Part shown: positions 1 to 7,080 of the stretch, piece by piece | How positions within the stretch are numbered: the stretch's first letter is position 1 | How the letters are laid out: each line of letters begins with the position of its first letter | Assembly: GCA_017464085.1 (NCBI GenBank) | Contig: JAFUEE010000020.1 | Location: forward strand, 1 to 51,334 | Direction: 5' to 3' | DNA: 51,334 nt | DNA from: Pseudomonadota bacterium | GTDB lineage: Bacteria > Myxococcota_A > Bradymonadia > UBA4248 | Notes under the pieces: generated by a model | The model's input: only the letters and a program-made list of their open reading frames with translations | Database searches by the model: none | Told to the model about the DNA's origin: nothing | Program-made: the position numbers and the translations under genes

Positions 1-252
1 ACTGAATCCCTTGCCATAGCGCTCAGTCAGGTCGCGTGAAAGCCTGTTGAGAACATCCGTTCCGTATTCTGCACGTTCATTTCCCTTTTGTTCGTATTCG
101 ACGATTTGTCTGCCGATTTCCCAGTAGGTCTGCACCATGGCGGCGTTGACTGCGGCGGCGGCACGGGAGCGGCCTTGGGTCAGGGCATTGCCGACACTTT
201 GGAGCAGGGCGTTGTAAGCGTCTGGTTTTGGGACGATTGCTGAATTATCCAT
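1..252 (-). CDS. DUF1016/YhcG-type N-terminal domain protein, truncated by window edge
   Basis: Reading leftward from an ATG at 252, 84 codons stay open to the window edge. The translation begins MDNSAIVPKPDAYNALLQSV and contains QTYWEIGRQIVEYEQKG and LSRDLTERYGKGFS. This is the pattern of the DUF1016 N-terminal domain found in YhcG-like proteins, whose missing C-terminal half is normally a PD-(D/E)XK nuclease domain. An AGGAG lies at 263-267, about 10 bases before the ATG; an ATG at 260 is followed at once by a stop, which settles the start. It is last in a leftward gene string after three coupled small genes, 48 bases behind them. Whether the nuclease half is present cannot be seen. Confidence 0.75.
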   Translation of the reverse strand, partial: MDNSAIVPKPDAYNALLQSVGNALTQGRSRAAAAVNAAMVQTYWEIGRQIVEYEQKGNERAEYGTDVLNRLSRDLTERYGKGFS

Positions 253-300
253 GGTTACATATCTCCTTGGTCTTCAAAAGTGTGACGTCATGGCTGTCAA

Positions 301-510
301 CTACCACGCTGGCTTGCCTGTTTCGATCATACTGTCGATATCGGCAAAGGCGTTTTCGATGGCTTCCTGATGATACATGAAGTAATTGTCCATGATATAG
401 GGCACAAGGTTATGTGCATCCCAGAGGCGCATCACGTCTCCGGATGACATGTCTTTGTGTTCAGCATAGCGCTCAAGAAGAAATAAAAAGAATTCGGCTT
501 CGTGATCCAT
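301..510 (-). CDS. DUF3791-like small protein
   Basis: A 69-residue protein with the features of DUF3791: an N-terminal helix (FFLFLLERYAEHKDMSSGDV), a central LWDAHNLVPYIMDNY segment and a C-terminal DIDSMIE. Members are usually encoded beside DUF3990 genes in gut bacteria and are suspected antitoxin or accessory partners; the function is unproven. Its ATG at 510 shares one base with the stop of the preceding gene (TAATG), indicating translational coupling. It is third in the operon DUF3990 - 81-residue protein - this gene. No catalytic motif is visible. Confidence 0.7.
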   Translation of the reverse strand: MDHEAEFFLFLLERYAEHKDMSSGDVMRLWDAHNLVPYIMDNYFMYHQEAIENAFADIDSMIETGKPAW

Positions 511-755
511 TATTCCCCCTTCAAATACATAGAATCGCGCGGATTTCCCGTATTATGTTCTGTTTCCCAGATTTCAAATATGGCCCATTCGGGAAATTCC
601 CATAGAGCCATATCTGGATTTTCGAGCATGGCATGTGTTTTAGACAATAAGAATGCTCGAATGGCATTCATCATGTTCATGTGATATTTTTCGGCAATAC
701 GTGGAATAACGCATTTGTTATAATAGTCTAATGTATGTATAGATATTCTGTTCAT
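510..755 (-). CDS. Small protein coupled to DUF3990/DUF3791 genes
   Basis: An 81-residue protein of unknown function. The C-terminal half has a pattern I associate with proteins encoded between DUF3990 and DUF3791: FLLSKTHAMLENP, then LWEFPEWAIFEIWETE, then TGNPRDSMYLKGE. Its ATG at 755 overlaps the stop of the upstream DUF3990 gene by four bases, and its own stop overlaps the next start by one, so the three are almost certainly co-translated. The tight coupling and small size fit an antitoxin or adaptor for the ADP-ribosyltransferase-like protein, but that is inference. Confidence 0.65.
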   Translation of the reverse strand: MNRISIHTLDYYNKCVIPRIAEKYHMNMMNAIRAFLLSKTHAMLENPDMALWEFPEWAIFEIWETEHNTGNPRDSMYLKGE

Positions 756-1231
756 ACTGCTTTCGACTCCAGAAAGTGAAGTATATGAATGGCTCGCTCG
801 GTTTTGAATACATACTGATTTTTTAATTTTTGAGGTTGTAATCGTTGAATGGCATATTTTTCATCATAAAGTCCGCTAAGATATAAATCAATGGTTTCTG
901 AGGTTTTATCATCGGCGACTGGACCGTAAATAACATCCCATGAGCATGATTCGATTGATTTTTTTCGGCATGAAGTTACAAAGCGCAACCACTCTGCGTT
1001 AGGTCCATCGAAGCGCAGCATATTCAAGTTTGTGAATCCATCTTGTTCGACTTGATAGATGGAGACTGTTGGTTTGCCCGTTTCACGTCTGTTCATTGTT
1101 TTATTTGCCCACCATATAGCCTGTTCCAGGTCGCTTGTTGTATAGAAGCCGCTGCCGAAATCCAGGGCTCTTTGAAATGGCAGTAGCCGTGGCTGTCTTA
1201 CCTCAATATTGCTTCCGTGATATAGGATCAT
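752..1231 (-). CDS. DUF3990 protein, ADP-ribosyltransferase-like
   Basis: A 159-residue protein beginning MILYHGSNIEVRQPRLLPFQ. The opening YHGS, the LDFGSGFYTTSDLEQAIWWA block and the later SWDVIYGPVADD segment are hallmarks of DUF3990, a family I recall as grouped with the ADP-ribosyltransferase fold (H-G near the N terminus, then the FYTT region). It probably transfers ADP-ribose to an unknown target, as the toxin-like member of the operon. I chose the ATG at 1231 because a GGAG lies nine bases upstream (complement of 1241-1244) and homology starts exactly there; the frame stays open back to 1318, but that stretch is low-complexity intergenic sequence. Confidence 0.75.
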   Translation of the reverse strand: MILYHGSNIEVRQPRLLPFQRALDFGSGFYTTSDLEQAIWWANKTMNRRETGKPTVSIYQVEQDGFTNLNMLRFDGPNAEWLRFVTSCRKKSIESCSWDVIYGPVADDKTSETIDLYLSGLYDEKYAIQRLQPQKLKNQYVFKTERAIHILHFLESKAV

Positions 1232-1588
1232 TTGCGTAGGCTCCGAGTTGTTTGGCTTAACCGGGGGGGCGCAGGCAATCGCGGGGGCGCTTCGCGAACC
1301 CCCTGGATATTGTATCACAAGAAGCCGGTGATGTACATTGCGATGGAAGGCTTAGATTTGCCGGGCGTATCGCGCAGCGATAGCCCGGCGGCGCGCGTAT
1401 CGGCATCGCCGAAAGCGCGCCAGCGAGCCGTATGCGGCTGAAAGGCGCATAGGGGCGCGAACGGAATGGGGCGGCAGGGGAGGGCGGAATACTTCATGCA
1501 CAATTTCTGCAATTATGATAAGGTGGCGAGGGAGATTTATGCCGTAAGGACGGCGCGTGGATGGCATTAGGGCATTGGGATTGGAAAT
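1232..1588. other. Gene-free divergent region upstream of corA
   Basis: These 357 bases separate the leftward DUF3990 operon from rightward corA. They hold three adjacent BHE hairpins (1360-1453), a small GCCGT/ACGGC hairpin at 1541-1554 and a possible -10 TATGAT at 1514-1519 whose -35 is poor. No gene is credible here. Confidence 0.5.
1360..1453 (+). repeat. BHE cluster A: three bulged hairpins
   Basis: Three consecutive hairpins, all reading CGTAT...ATAG on the + strand. A1 (1360-1389): GCCGGGC, extrahelical G at 1367, TATCGC, loop GCA, GCGATA, GCCCGGC; 13 pairs with one unpaired base. A2 (1390-1421): GGCGCGC, G at 1397, TATCGGC, then GCCGAA, GCGCGCC; one A-A mismatch in the TAT block. A3 (1428-1453): CC, G at 1430, TATGCG, nine-base loop, CGCATA, GG. 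Stem sequences differ between the three copies while arms remain complementary. Confidence 0.75.
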
Positions 1589-2638
1589 ATGCGGCGTAGC
1601 GGAAAAAGCGGCATGGAGCCGGGAACACCGATATATGTTGGAGAGAACCGTTCGGAGCGCGTGCAGATCGATGTGATGCGCTTTGACGGGGAGACGCTTT
1701 GTGAATTGCAGGATATTGCCATAGATTCGCTTTCGGCCCAAGTCGGCGGTTCTGGCGTGCTGTGGGTCAACGTGACGGGGGTGCACGATGTCGAGATTTT
1801 GCGCCGGATTGGGGAGTTTTTCGACATTCATCCGCTCACGGTTGAGGATATCGCGAACACGGATCAGCGGCCGAAATTCGAGGATTATCCGGGTTATATT
1901 TTTTGCGTCCTGAACATGATCCGATATGATAAGACGGCGAATGAAATTGCGCTTGAACACCTGAGCATCGTGGTCGGAAAGGGCTATCTGATATCTTTCC
2001 AGGAGGAGCCCGGGGACGTGTTTGACGGCGTGCGCGAGCGGCTTAGGCAGAGCAAGGGAAAGCTGCGCACATCGGGGAGCGATCTGTGCATGTATGCGCT
2101 CATGGATGCGATTGTTGACGGCTATTTTGTTGCGGTTGAGACGCTCGGCGATGGCATCGAAGCGTGCGAGGACAACCTTTTTACACAGATGGACAAGGTC
2201 GATCTCGCGCAGGTGCACGGATATAAACGGGAAATTTTGGATTTTAGGAAGTCCGTGTGGCCGCTTCGCGATGAGCTTTCGATGCTGGAACGCTCGGAGT
2301 CCGAACTGATTACAAAGGAAACGCGGGTTTATCTTCGCGATGTGCACGATCATGTCATTCAGGTGATTGATATGATTGATTCCTATCTTGGGCAGCTCGG
2401 CAATATTCATGATACTTATCTTTCTATGTCGAGCAACCGCATGAATGAAATTATGAAGGTGCTGACGACCATCGCGACGATTTTTAATCCGCTGACGTTT
2501 ATTGTCGGGGTGTATGGGATGAATTTTGACAATATGCCCGAACTGCACTGGGCTTATGGCTATGCGTTGGTTTGGATTGTCATGATTGCTGTTGCAGCCG
2601 GCCTGTTTATACTTTTTAAGAAATCGAAATGGATATAG
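1589..2638 (+). CDS. corA: CorA magnesium/cobalt channel
   Basis: A 349-residue protein that matches the Thermotoga-type CorA in length and pattern: PGTPIYVGE near the N terminus, the FFDIHPLTVEDIANTDQRPK segment, a long helical region, and the diagnostic YGMNF (GMN at 310-312) at the end of the first membrane helix, followed by MPEL, a second helix and the basic end KKSKWI. CorA forms a pentameric inner-membrane channel for Mg2+ (and Co2+). The start is uncertain: ATG 1589 or ATG 1613, the latter preceded by GGAAAAAG and giving a 341-residue protein beginning MEPGTPIYVG. No clear terminator follows. Confidence 0.93.
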   Translation: MRRSGKSGMEPGTPIYVGENRSERVQIDVMRFDGETLCELQDIAIDSLSAQVGGSGVLWVNVTGVHDVEILRRIGEFFDIHPLTVEDIANTDQRPKFEDYPGYIFCVLNMIRYDKTANEIALEHLSIVVGKGYLISFQEEPGDVFDGVRERLRQSKGKLRTSGSDLCMYALMDAIVDGYFVAVETLGDGIEACEDNLFTQMDKVDLAQVHGYKREILDFRKSVWPLRDELSMLERSESELITKETRVYLRDVHDHVIQVIDMIDSYLGQLGNIHDTYLSMSSNRMNEIMKVLTTIATIFNPLTFIVGVYGMNFDNMPELHWAYGYALVWIVMIAVAAGLFILFKKSKWI

Positions 2639-2693
2639 TTTTTTAGATTTGGCTAAATATCGCCAGTTGGCTGGAAAACCGTACCTAACGATG

Positions 2694-2723
2694 TTGACAA
2701 TTGTTGTCACCTTGCGCAGAATA
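2694..2723 (+). promoter_or_regulatory. Possible promoter for the HAD gene
   Basis: A perfect -35 TTGACA at 2694-2699 is followed after 18 bases by AGAATA (2718-2723), a weak -10. The -35 sits within a local near-palindrome (TTGACAATTGTTGTCA) that could be an operator. A short GATGCC/GGCATC hairpin lies at about 2744-2762 between promoter and gene. Confidence 0.3.
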
Positions 2724-2826
2724 TCGCTCAAAATACTTTGGGTGATGCCTGTTGCGGGCATCCTTCAAAGTCATTCACAATAAATTTGCCACGAGATGGC
2801 CTTTTTCCTGAGAGGAGAAAACGCAG

Positions 2827-3606
2827 ATGAGCGCCGACAAGACCGTACTGACCAATTGGACCAAGAAAGACCAGGACCGCCAGAATCTTCATCTTCAGCG
2901 CATCCTCGACAGGATTCACGTCAAGACGAAGCGGCAGGCCTCGTCCGTGGTCATCTTTGATCTCGACGGGACGCTGTTCGACAACCGTCCCCGAACGATG
3001 TACATCATGCGGCAGATTGCCGATCAATTTTACGCCCAGATGCCTCAGCTGGTTGGGGCCGTCGAGAATGGCGAGATCAACAATCTTGATAATTATGAAT
3101 ATAGCCTTGAGGCATCGATGGCGCGTCTTGGCGTGACGGATGAAAACGAGATCAAGCTTGCGAAGGGCGAGTGGTCGAAGCGCTTCTTTACCGATTACTA
3201 TCAGCAGTACGACGTTCCGCTTCCCGGTGCGAAAAAGTTTGTCTGCGACGTGTATGAGGCGGGCGCGACGGTGATTTATCTGACCGGTCGCGACGTGAAC
3301 ATGTTGGTGGGCCTGACGCAGACGCTGCGCATGTGCGGTTTTCCCGTTGGCGTCGTCGGCACGATGACGATGACCAAAAAGGACTTCAATCAGGATGACG
3401 GCATGTTCAAGGACGAGGTAGCCGCTTATCTTGACCGTCTTGGCGAGGTGGTGGGGATCTTTGAGAACGAGCCGGGTAACAGCAATCTGTTCCAGAAGAA
3501 TTTCCCTGGTGCGACGTCGATGTTTTTGCTCACCCAGCACCGTCCGGATGCGCCTGAGCTTGACGACGGCATCACGCCCATCCGCGATTTCCGCATCCTC
3601 AAGTAG
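2827..3606 (+). CDS. HAD superfamily hydrolase
   Basis: A 259-residue cytoplasmic protein. Motif I is FDLDGTLF with nucleophile Asp45 and Asp47; motif II is VIYLTGRD (Thr153); a Lys-rich stretch MTKKDFNQDDGMFKD precedes motif IV, which reads IFENEPGN (Glu213, Glu215) in place of the usual pair of Asp residues. The fold is that of a small-molecule phosphatase, and the large insert between motifs I and II (about residues 55-130) is the likely substrate cap. The substrate is unknown. A good GAGGAG lies just upstream of the ATG. The gene seems monocistronic; two BHE hairpins follow its stop. Confidence 0.8.
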   Translation: MSADKTVLTNWTKKDQDRQNLHLQRILDRIHVKTKRQASSVVIFDLDGTLFDNRPRTMYIMRQIADQFYAQMPQLVGAVENGEINNLDNYEYSLEASMARLGVTDENEIKLAKGEWSKRFFTDYYQQYDVPLPGAKKFVCDVYEAGATVIYLTGRDVNMLVGLTQTLRMCGFPVGVVGTMTMTKKDFNQDDGMFKDEVAAYLDRLGEVVGIFENEPGNSNLFQKNFPGATSMFLLTQHRPDAPELDDGITPIRDFRILK

Positions 3607-3629
3607 TCTCATCGCTTTGTATATTGAAA

Positions 3630-3688
3630 CTCGCCTATGCTGCGCATACGGCGAGCTTTGCGGTCCTATGCGCTTTGCGCATACGGCC
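3630..3688 (-). repeat. BHE cluster B: two bulged hairpins
   Basis: Both read CTAT...ATACG on +, that is the reverse orientation of cluster A. B1 (3630-3655): CTCGCC, TATGC, loop TGC, GCATA, extrahelical C at 3649, GGCGAG. B2 (3665-3686): CC, TATGCGC, loop TTT, GCGCATA, C at 3684, GG. They fill the space between the HAD gene and the zinc-ribbon gene. Confidence 0.75.
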
Positions 3689-3726
3689 CGCAGTGTGGCG
3701 CTGTGCCTTTTGATACGGAGGTGGAT

Positions 3727-5244
3727 ATGGGGTTTGTAAGAAATTTGTTAATCTCTGGCGGTATCAAGGTATTGTCTGCTGTGCTGGATAAAATGGATTC
3801 AGATAGCAAGTCAAAGAAAGGGGGGCCGTGCCGCGATGATCAGAAGAACAGCGCGTCGCCTGATGCGGGGGGACGCAGTTCAATAGATAGCGAGCGGGCG
3901 GCTCAAAGCAAAACCAGCCGAAAGAAATGCAGATGTAAAAGATGTGATACTGAGATTTTGGATGGTGTGCAAATCGACGGCAAGACCGTATGTTCTGATT
4001 GCGCGAAGATTATCAGGGCAGAAAAGAAGCTTGGTTATAGCCATGGGCCTGGCTTTGGGCGTTTGAGCAAGCGGACGTGTGCGCGATGTGGCGTTGATCT
4101 GTTGTTGCTCGATGAGAAGGTCATTTATAAGTTGGACGGCAAAGAATATTGCGATATCTGTTCGGGTAAAATTAAAAAGGAAATTGCGCGTTCGAGTGAA
4201 GTGACAGATGAGATTTTTAAATATATGAAAGGCAAAATTCCTGGGACTGTGCCGCCCATGGCAACACAAGCTGTGTTGCCGAAATATGGATTAGATGAAT
4301 CTGGGTATTTGATTTTGAGTCCAGTAAATAATAACGAAAATAGAATTACAATATATGTAAATGATAAAGTAATATTGAGTTTTGCAAATTGTCAAGTGTG
4401 TTACAACTTTAATCTAATGGGCGCTGAAATGAATGATTTTTATGATGATTTGAATGCGCTGATTGATAATAAAAAGTGCGCGGTTTGTGCATACGACAGC
4501 GATAAGCCGGATGATAATTGGCGCTATTCTGCCTTTTTGGACGAAGAGCAATTAACCGAAGAAGTTTTATATGATAAATTTGTAAAGAATTATAAGTTTG
4601 GAACAAATCTTATGATTGTGTGTTCTTTCTGGGATGCTTCAAAAGACAGGAAGTTTATGTTTGCAACGGATATGAGTGAGGTAATCGAGGATAGCTTTTA
4701 TTCGTTGCTCAAGAAGTGCAGCCCCTGTGTTCTGGATTATTGCCTGATGAAAAACAAACAACCGTATAAAGGCGTTTCGTCACATCTGGCAGCTGTGCTT
4801 TTTGCGATGCGAAAGTTTTGTTTTGATTATTCTTGTAAAATGAATATTAAGGAAGCGCAGTCTGAAAAGATGGATGCGGCTGAATTTCTTGCGATGCCTC
4901 GCGGCGATTGGAAACAAGCCAGCGACGATGAGATCTACTATAGAAGCGATAGGATCGGAGAGCAGCTTCGATATTGGTATGCTTTTCTTGAACCGCCCTC
5001 GGGGGGCGGACCGATTATGAGAAATGGACATATCATTGAAGAGGGGCTCACGGCCGAGAAGTTTGATGAAATCAACCGCACATTGTTCCCGAATGGCGCA
5101 GAGTCGCTTGAGGTGTATATCTGGTCAACGGATTGGGCGGATTATTTTGATGAAGGCAATGAGTGGTGGGGCACAGGCTGTTGGAGCATTTATGACCGGA
5201 GTCTGGACAGATATGTGGTCATCATGGCTTCGGTGACGGATTGA
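3727..5244 (+). CDS. Protein with two Cys4 zinc ribbons, unknown function
   Basis: A 505-residue protein I do not recognise. Two treble-clef or LIM-like zinc sites lie near the N terminus: Cys70, Cys73 with Cys89, Cys92, and Cys118, Cys121 with Cys142, Cys145, each shaped CxxC - about 16 to 20 residues with an I/LDGK turn - CxxC. A long middle region (about 170-420) lacks known motifs, and the last 75 residues form a compact aromatic-rich domain (YIWSTDWADYF, WWGTGCWSIYD). The ATG at 3727 is chosen because CGGAGGTG sits just upstream; the frame is open from 3637, but that part is repeat sequence. The middle of the gene is AT-richer than its neighbours, which suggests transfer. Confidence 0.7.
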   Translation: MGFVRNLLISGGIKVLSAVLDKMDSDSKSKKGGPCRDDQKNSASPDAGGRSSIDSERAAQSKTSRKKCRCKRCDTEILDGVQIDGKTVCSDCAKIIRAEKKLGYSHGPGFGRLSKRTCARCGVDLLLLDEKVIYKLDGKEYCDICSGKIKKEIARSSEVTDEIFKYMKGKIPGTVPPMATQAVLPKYGLDESGYLILSPVNNNENRITIYVNDKVILSFANCQVCYNFNLMGAEMNDFYDDLNALIDNKKCAVCAYDSDKPDDNWRYSAFLDEEQLTEEVLYDKFVKNYKFGTNLMIVCSFWDASKDRKFMFATDMSEVIEDSFYSLLKKCSPCVLDYCLMKNKQPYKGVSSHLAAVLFAMRKFCFDYSCKMNIKEAQSEKMDAAEFLAMPRGDWKQASDDEIYYRSDRIGEQLRYWYAFLEPPSGGGPIMRNGHIIEEGLTAEKFDEINRTLFPNGAESLEVYIWSTDWADYFDEGNEWWGTGCWSIYDRSLDRYVVIMASVTD

Positions 5245-5267
5245 TGCGGTGCATGGCTGTTAAAATG

Positions 5268-5290
5268 CTCGCCATTTGCAACTTGGCGAG
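5268..5290. terminator. Hairpin after the zinc-ribbon gene
   Basis: CTCGCCA and TGGCGAG form a seven-pair stem around a nine-base loop, flanked on both sides by TTAAAA. It lies 24 bases after the stop at 5244. The T-tract is poor, so it may be a weak terminator or only a hairpin. Confidence 0.35.
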
Positions 5291-5327
5291 TTAAAAGGGG
5301 GTGGGGGGAGGCTAGGAGGAGGTCAAT

Positions 5328-6878
5328 ATGGCGCATAAGTTTCCGATTGGAATACAGACGTTTAGAAGGATTCGTGAAGAAGGCTATGTCTATGTCGATA
5401 AGACGGATCTTGTCTATGAGCTTGTACATGGTTCTGTGTTCAACTTTTTGTCGCGTCCTCGTCGATTTGGCAAGAGCCTGCTCGTCTCGACGTTGCATGC
5501 TTATTTTGATGGCCGGAAAGACTTGTTTGAGGGGCTTGCCATCGAAAAACTTGAGACGGAATGGATCAAGCGTCCGGTGTTTCATCTCGATTTGAGCGGG
5601 GCAACTTATACAAAACCGGAGGCGCTTGATAATCTGCTCAATGAACATCTGGTATTGTGGGAGCAGGAATATGGCATTTCTCAAACCGGGAGAGATATTG
5701 AGACGCGCTTTAAAGGTGTGATCCGGCTGGCAAAAGAAAAGACTGGTCAGCAGGTGGCACTGCTCATCGATGAGTACGAAAAGCCGATTCTGGACACGAT
5801 CGGCAAGCCCGAGCTGCAAGCAGTGTATCGCGAGATGCTTCACGGATTTTATGGATGCATTAAACCTTATGAAGATTATTTTAAATTTGTCCTTTTGACC
5901 GGTGTGACAAAAATTGGGAAACTGAGTGTTTTCAGTGCTTTGAATAACATTACGGAGATGACGTTTGATTCGCGTTATGCTTCGATATGCGGCATTACCG
6001 AAAAGCAGGTGCATGCGTATTTTGATGATGATATCCGAAAAATGGCTGAAGTTAATCATATATCGTTTGATGAGATGTGTGAACGACTGAAAATTCAGTA
6101 TGATGGCTATCATTTTAAAAGAAATTCGGAACCTGTATATAATCCATTTAGTCTTCTGATTGCCCTTGATAAATGCGAGATTGGAAATTATTGGTTTGCT
6201 ACGGGTACGCCGACTTATCTTGCTGAATTGTTTAAAAGCCATAACTATGAGATTGGCAATCTTTCCATGGCATCTTATAACGAAGCGCAGCTCAATGAAA
6301 TCGATTCGTTTAACGATGATGTTATTCCGTTGCTCTATCAAAGTGGTTATCTGACGCTGAAAGCGTATGAAGCACGTTTTGACACCTATAAGCTCGGATT
6401 TCCAAACAAAGAAGTCGAAAAGGGCATGCTCGACTTCTTTATTCCTTTTTATTCTAAGGCATCGTCATCTTCTCAGTTTAATGTCATAACTTTTGTTAAA
6501 GATATTGAGGCAGGAAATATAGACGCTTTCCTCACGCGTCTGTTTTCTCTGATGACGGACACTCCTTATGAGATTGAGCGCGATCTCGAAGTACATGTGC
6601 AGAATTTCTGTTTTATCTTATTCAAACTCTTGGGTTATTATGTTCAGGCAGAGTATCGCACCAATATTGGTCGGATAGATTTAATTTTTAAAACGGATCA
6701 ATTTGTTTATATTATTGAATTTAAAAAAGGTCGTTCTGCGAAAGAAGCATTAAAGCAGATTAAGAATAATGGGTATGATGCGCCTTTTGCAAGTGATCCT
6801 AGAAAGAAGTTTTTGATCGGCATCAATTATAGTTTGAAAGCCAGAGGTGTGGGGAAGTATGCGCTTGAGGTGCAGTGA
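5328..6878 (+). CDS. AAA-ATPase-like / PD-(D/E)XK nuclease family protein (DUF1703 type)
   Basis: A 516-residue protein starting MAHKFPIGIQTFRRIREEGY, the standard opening of this family. The ATPase-like half has a Walker A RPRRFGKS (Gly48-Lys49-Ser50) and Walker B LLIDEYEKP (Asp148-Glu149). The C-terminal half carries a PD-(D/E)XK core: GRIDLIF (Asp451) and IIEFKKG (Glu464, Lys466). Such proteins are common in Bacteroidetes and gut bacteria, often in many copies; their role is unproven, with mobile-element or defence functions suggested. GGAGG lies just upstream of the ATG. Its AT-rich 3' half contrasts with neighbouring GC-rich genes, consistent with transfer. Confidence 0.88.
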   Translation: MAHKFPIGIQTFRRIREEGYVYVDKTDLVYELVHGSVFNFLSRPRRFGKSLLVSTLHAYFDGRKDLFEGLAIEKLETEWIKRPVFHLDLSGATYTKPEALDNLLNEHLVLWEQEYGISQTGRDIETRFKGVIRLAKEKTGQQVALLIDEYEKPILDTIGKPELQAVYREMLHGFYGCIKPYEDYFKFVLLTGVTKIGKLSVFSALNNITEMTFDSRYASICGITEKQVHAYFDDDIRKMAEVNHISFDEMCERLKIQYDGYHFKRNSEPVYNPFSLLIALDKCEIGNYWFATGTPTYLAELFKSHNYEIGNLSMASYNEAQLNEIDSFNDDVIPLLYQSGYLTLKAYEARFDTYKLGFPNKEVEKGMLDFFIPFYSKASSSSQFNVITFVKDIEAGNIDAFLTRLFSLMTDTPYEIERDLEVHVQNFCFILFKLLGYYVQAEYRTNIGRIDLIFKTDQFVYIIEFKKGRSAKEALKQIKNNGYDAPFASDPRKKFLIGINYSLKARGVGKYALEVQ

Positions 6879-6886
6879 TTGTGCGA

Positions 6887-7017
6887 GCCGTATGCCCAAC
6901 GGGCATAGGCGAGCAAAAAAAAGGCCGTATGCCCAACGGGCATAGGCCGAATAGAGACGTGTCATGACACGTCTCTGAATTATATTTACACGAGCCGTAT
7001 GCGCAACGCGCATAGGC
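6887..7017 (+). repeat. BHE cluster C: three bulged hairpins
   Basis: All read CGTAT...ATAG on +. C1 (6887-6910): GCC, G, TATGCCC, loop AAC, GGGCATA, GGC. C2 (6923-6948): GGCC, G, TATGCCC, AAC, GGGCATA, GGCC. C3 (6994-7017): GCC, G, TATGCGC, AAC, GCGCATA, GGC. C3 differs from C1 by one swapped G-C pair and its complement, a clear compensatory change. On the - strand C2 is followed by eight Ts (6915-6922), making it a likely terminator for the leftward GAF gene. Confidence 0.8.
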
Positions 7018-7067
7018 GAGTAGAGACGTGTCGTGACACGTCTCTGAGACGTGTCATGACACGTCTC
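6953..7067. repeat. Three copies of a GAGACGTGTCA palindrome
   Basis: A perfect palindrome of 24 bases (half-site AGAGACGTGTCA) lies at 6953-6976. A second copy at 7022-7045 has a changed centre (GT in place of AT), and a third 22-base copy at 7046-7067 abuts it. They interleave with BHE C3 in the convergent junction between the nuclease-like gene and the GAF gene. There is no T-tract, so they look more like protein-binding sites or repeat elements than terminators. Confidence 0.75.
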
Positions 7068-7080
7068 TGACAAGGTGAAA

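Noticed and set aside
1360..1453. BHE hairpins as integron attC sites
   Set aside because: The extrahelical-base logic is similar, but the conserved R-box/L-box core (GTT...AAC) and any integrase or cassette array are absent.
5190..6341. Open frame antisense to the AAA/PD-(D/E)XK gene
   Set aside because: Shadow of a well-supported gene; no start signal or homology.
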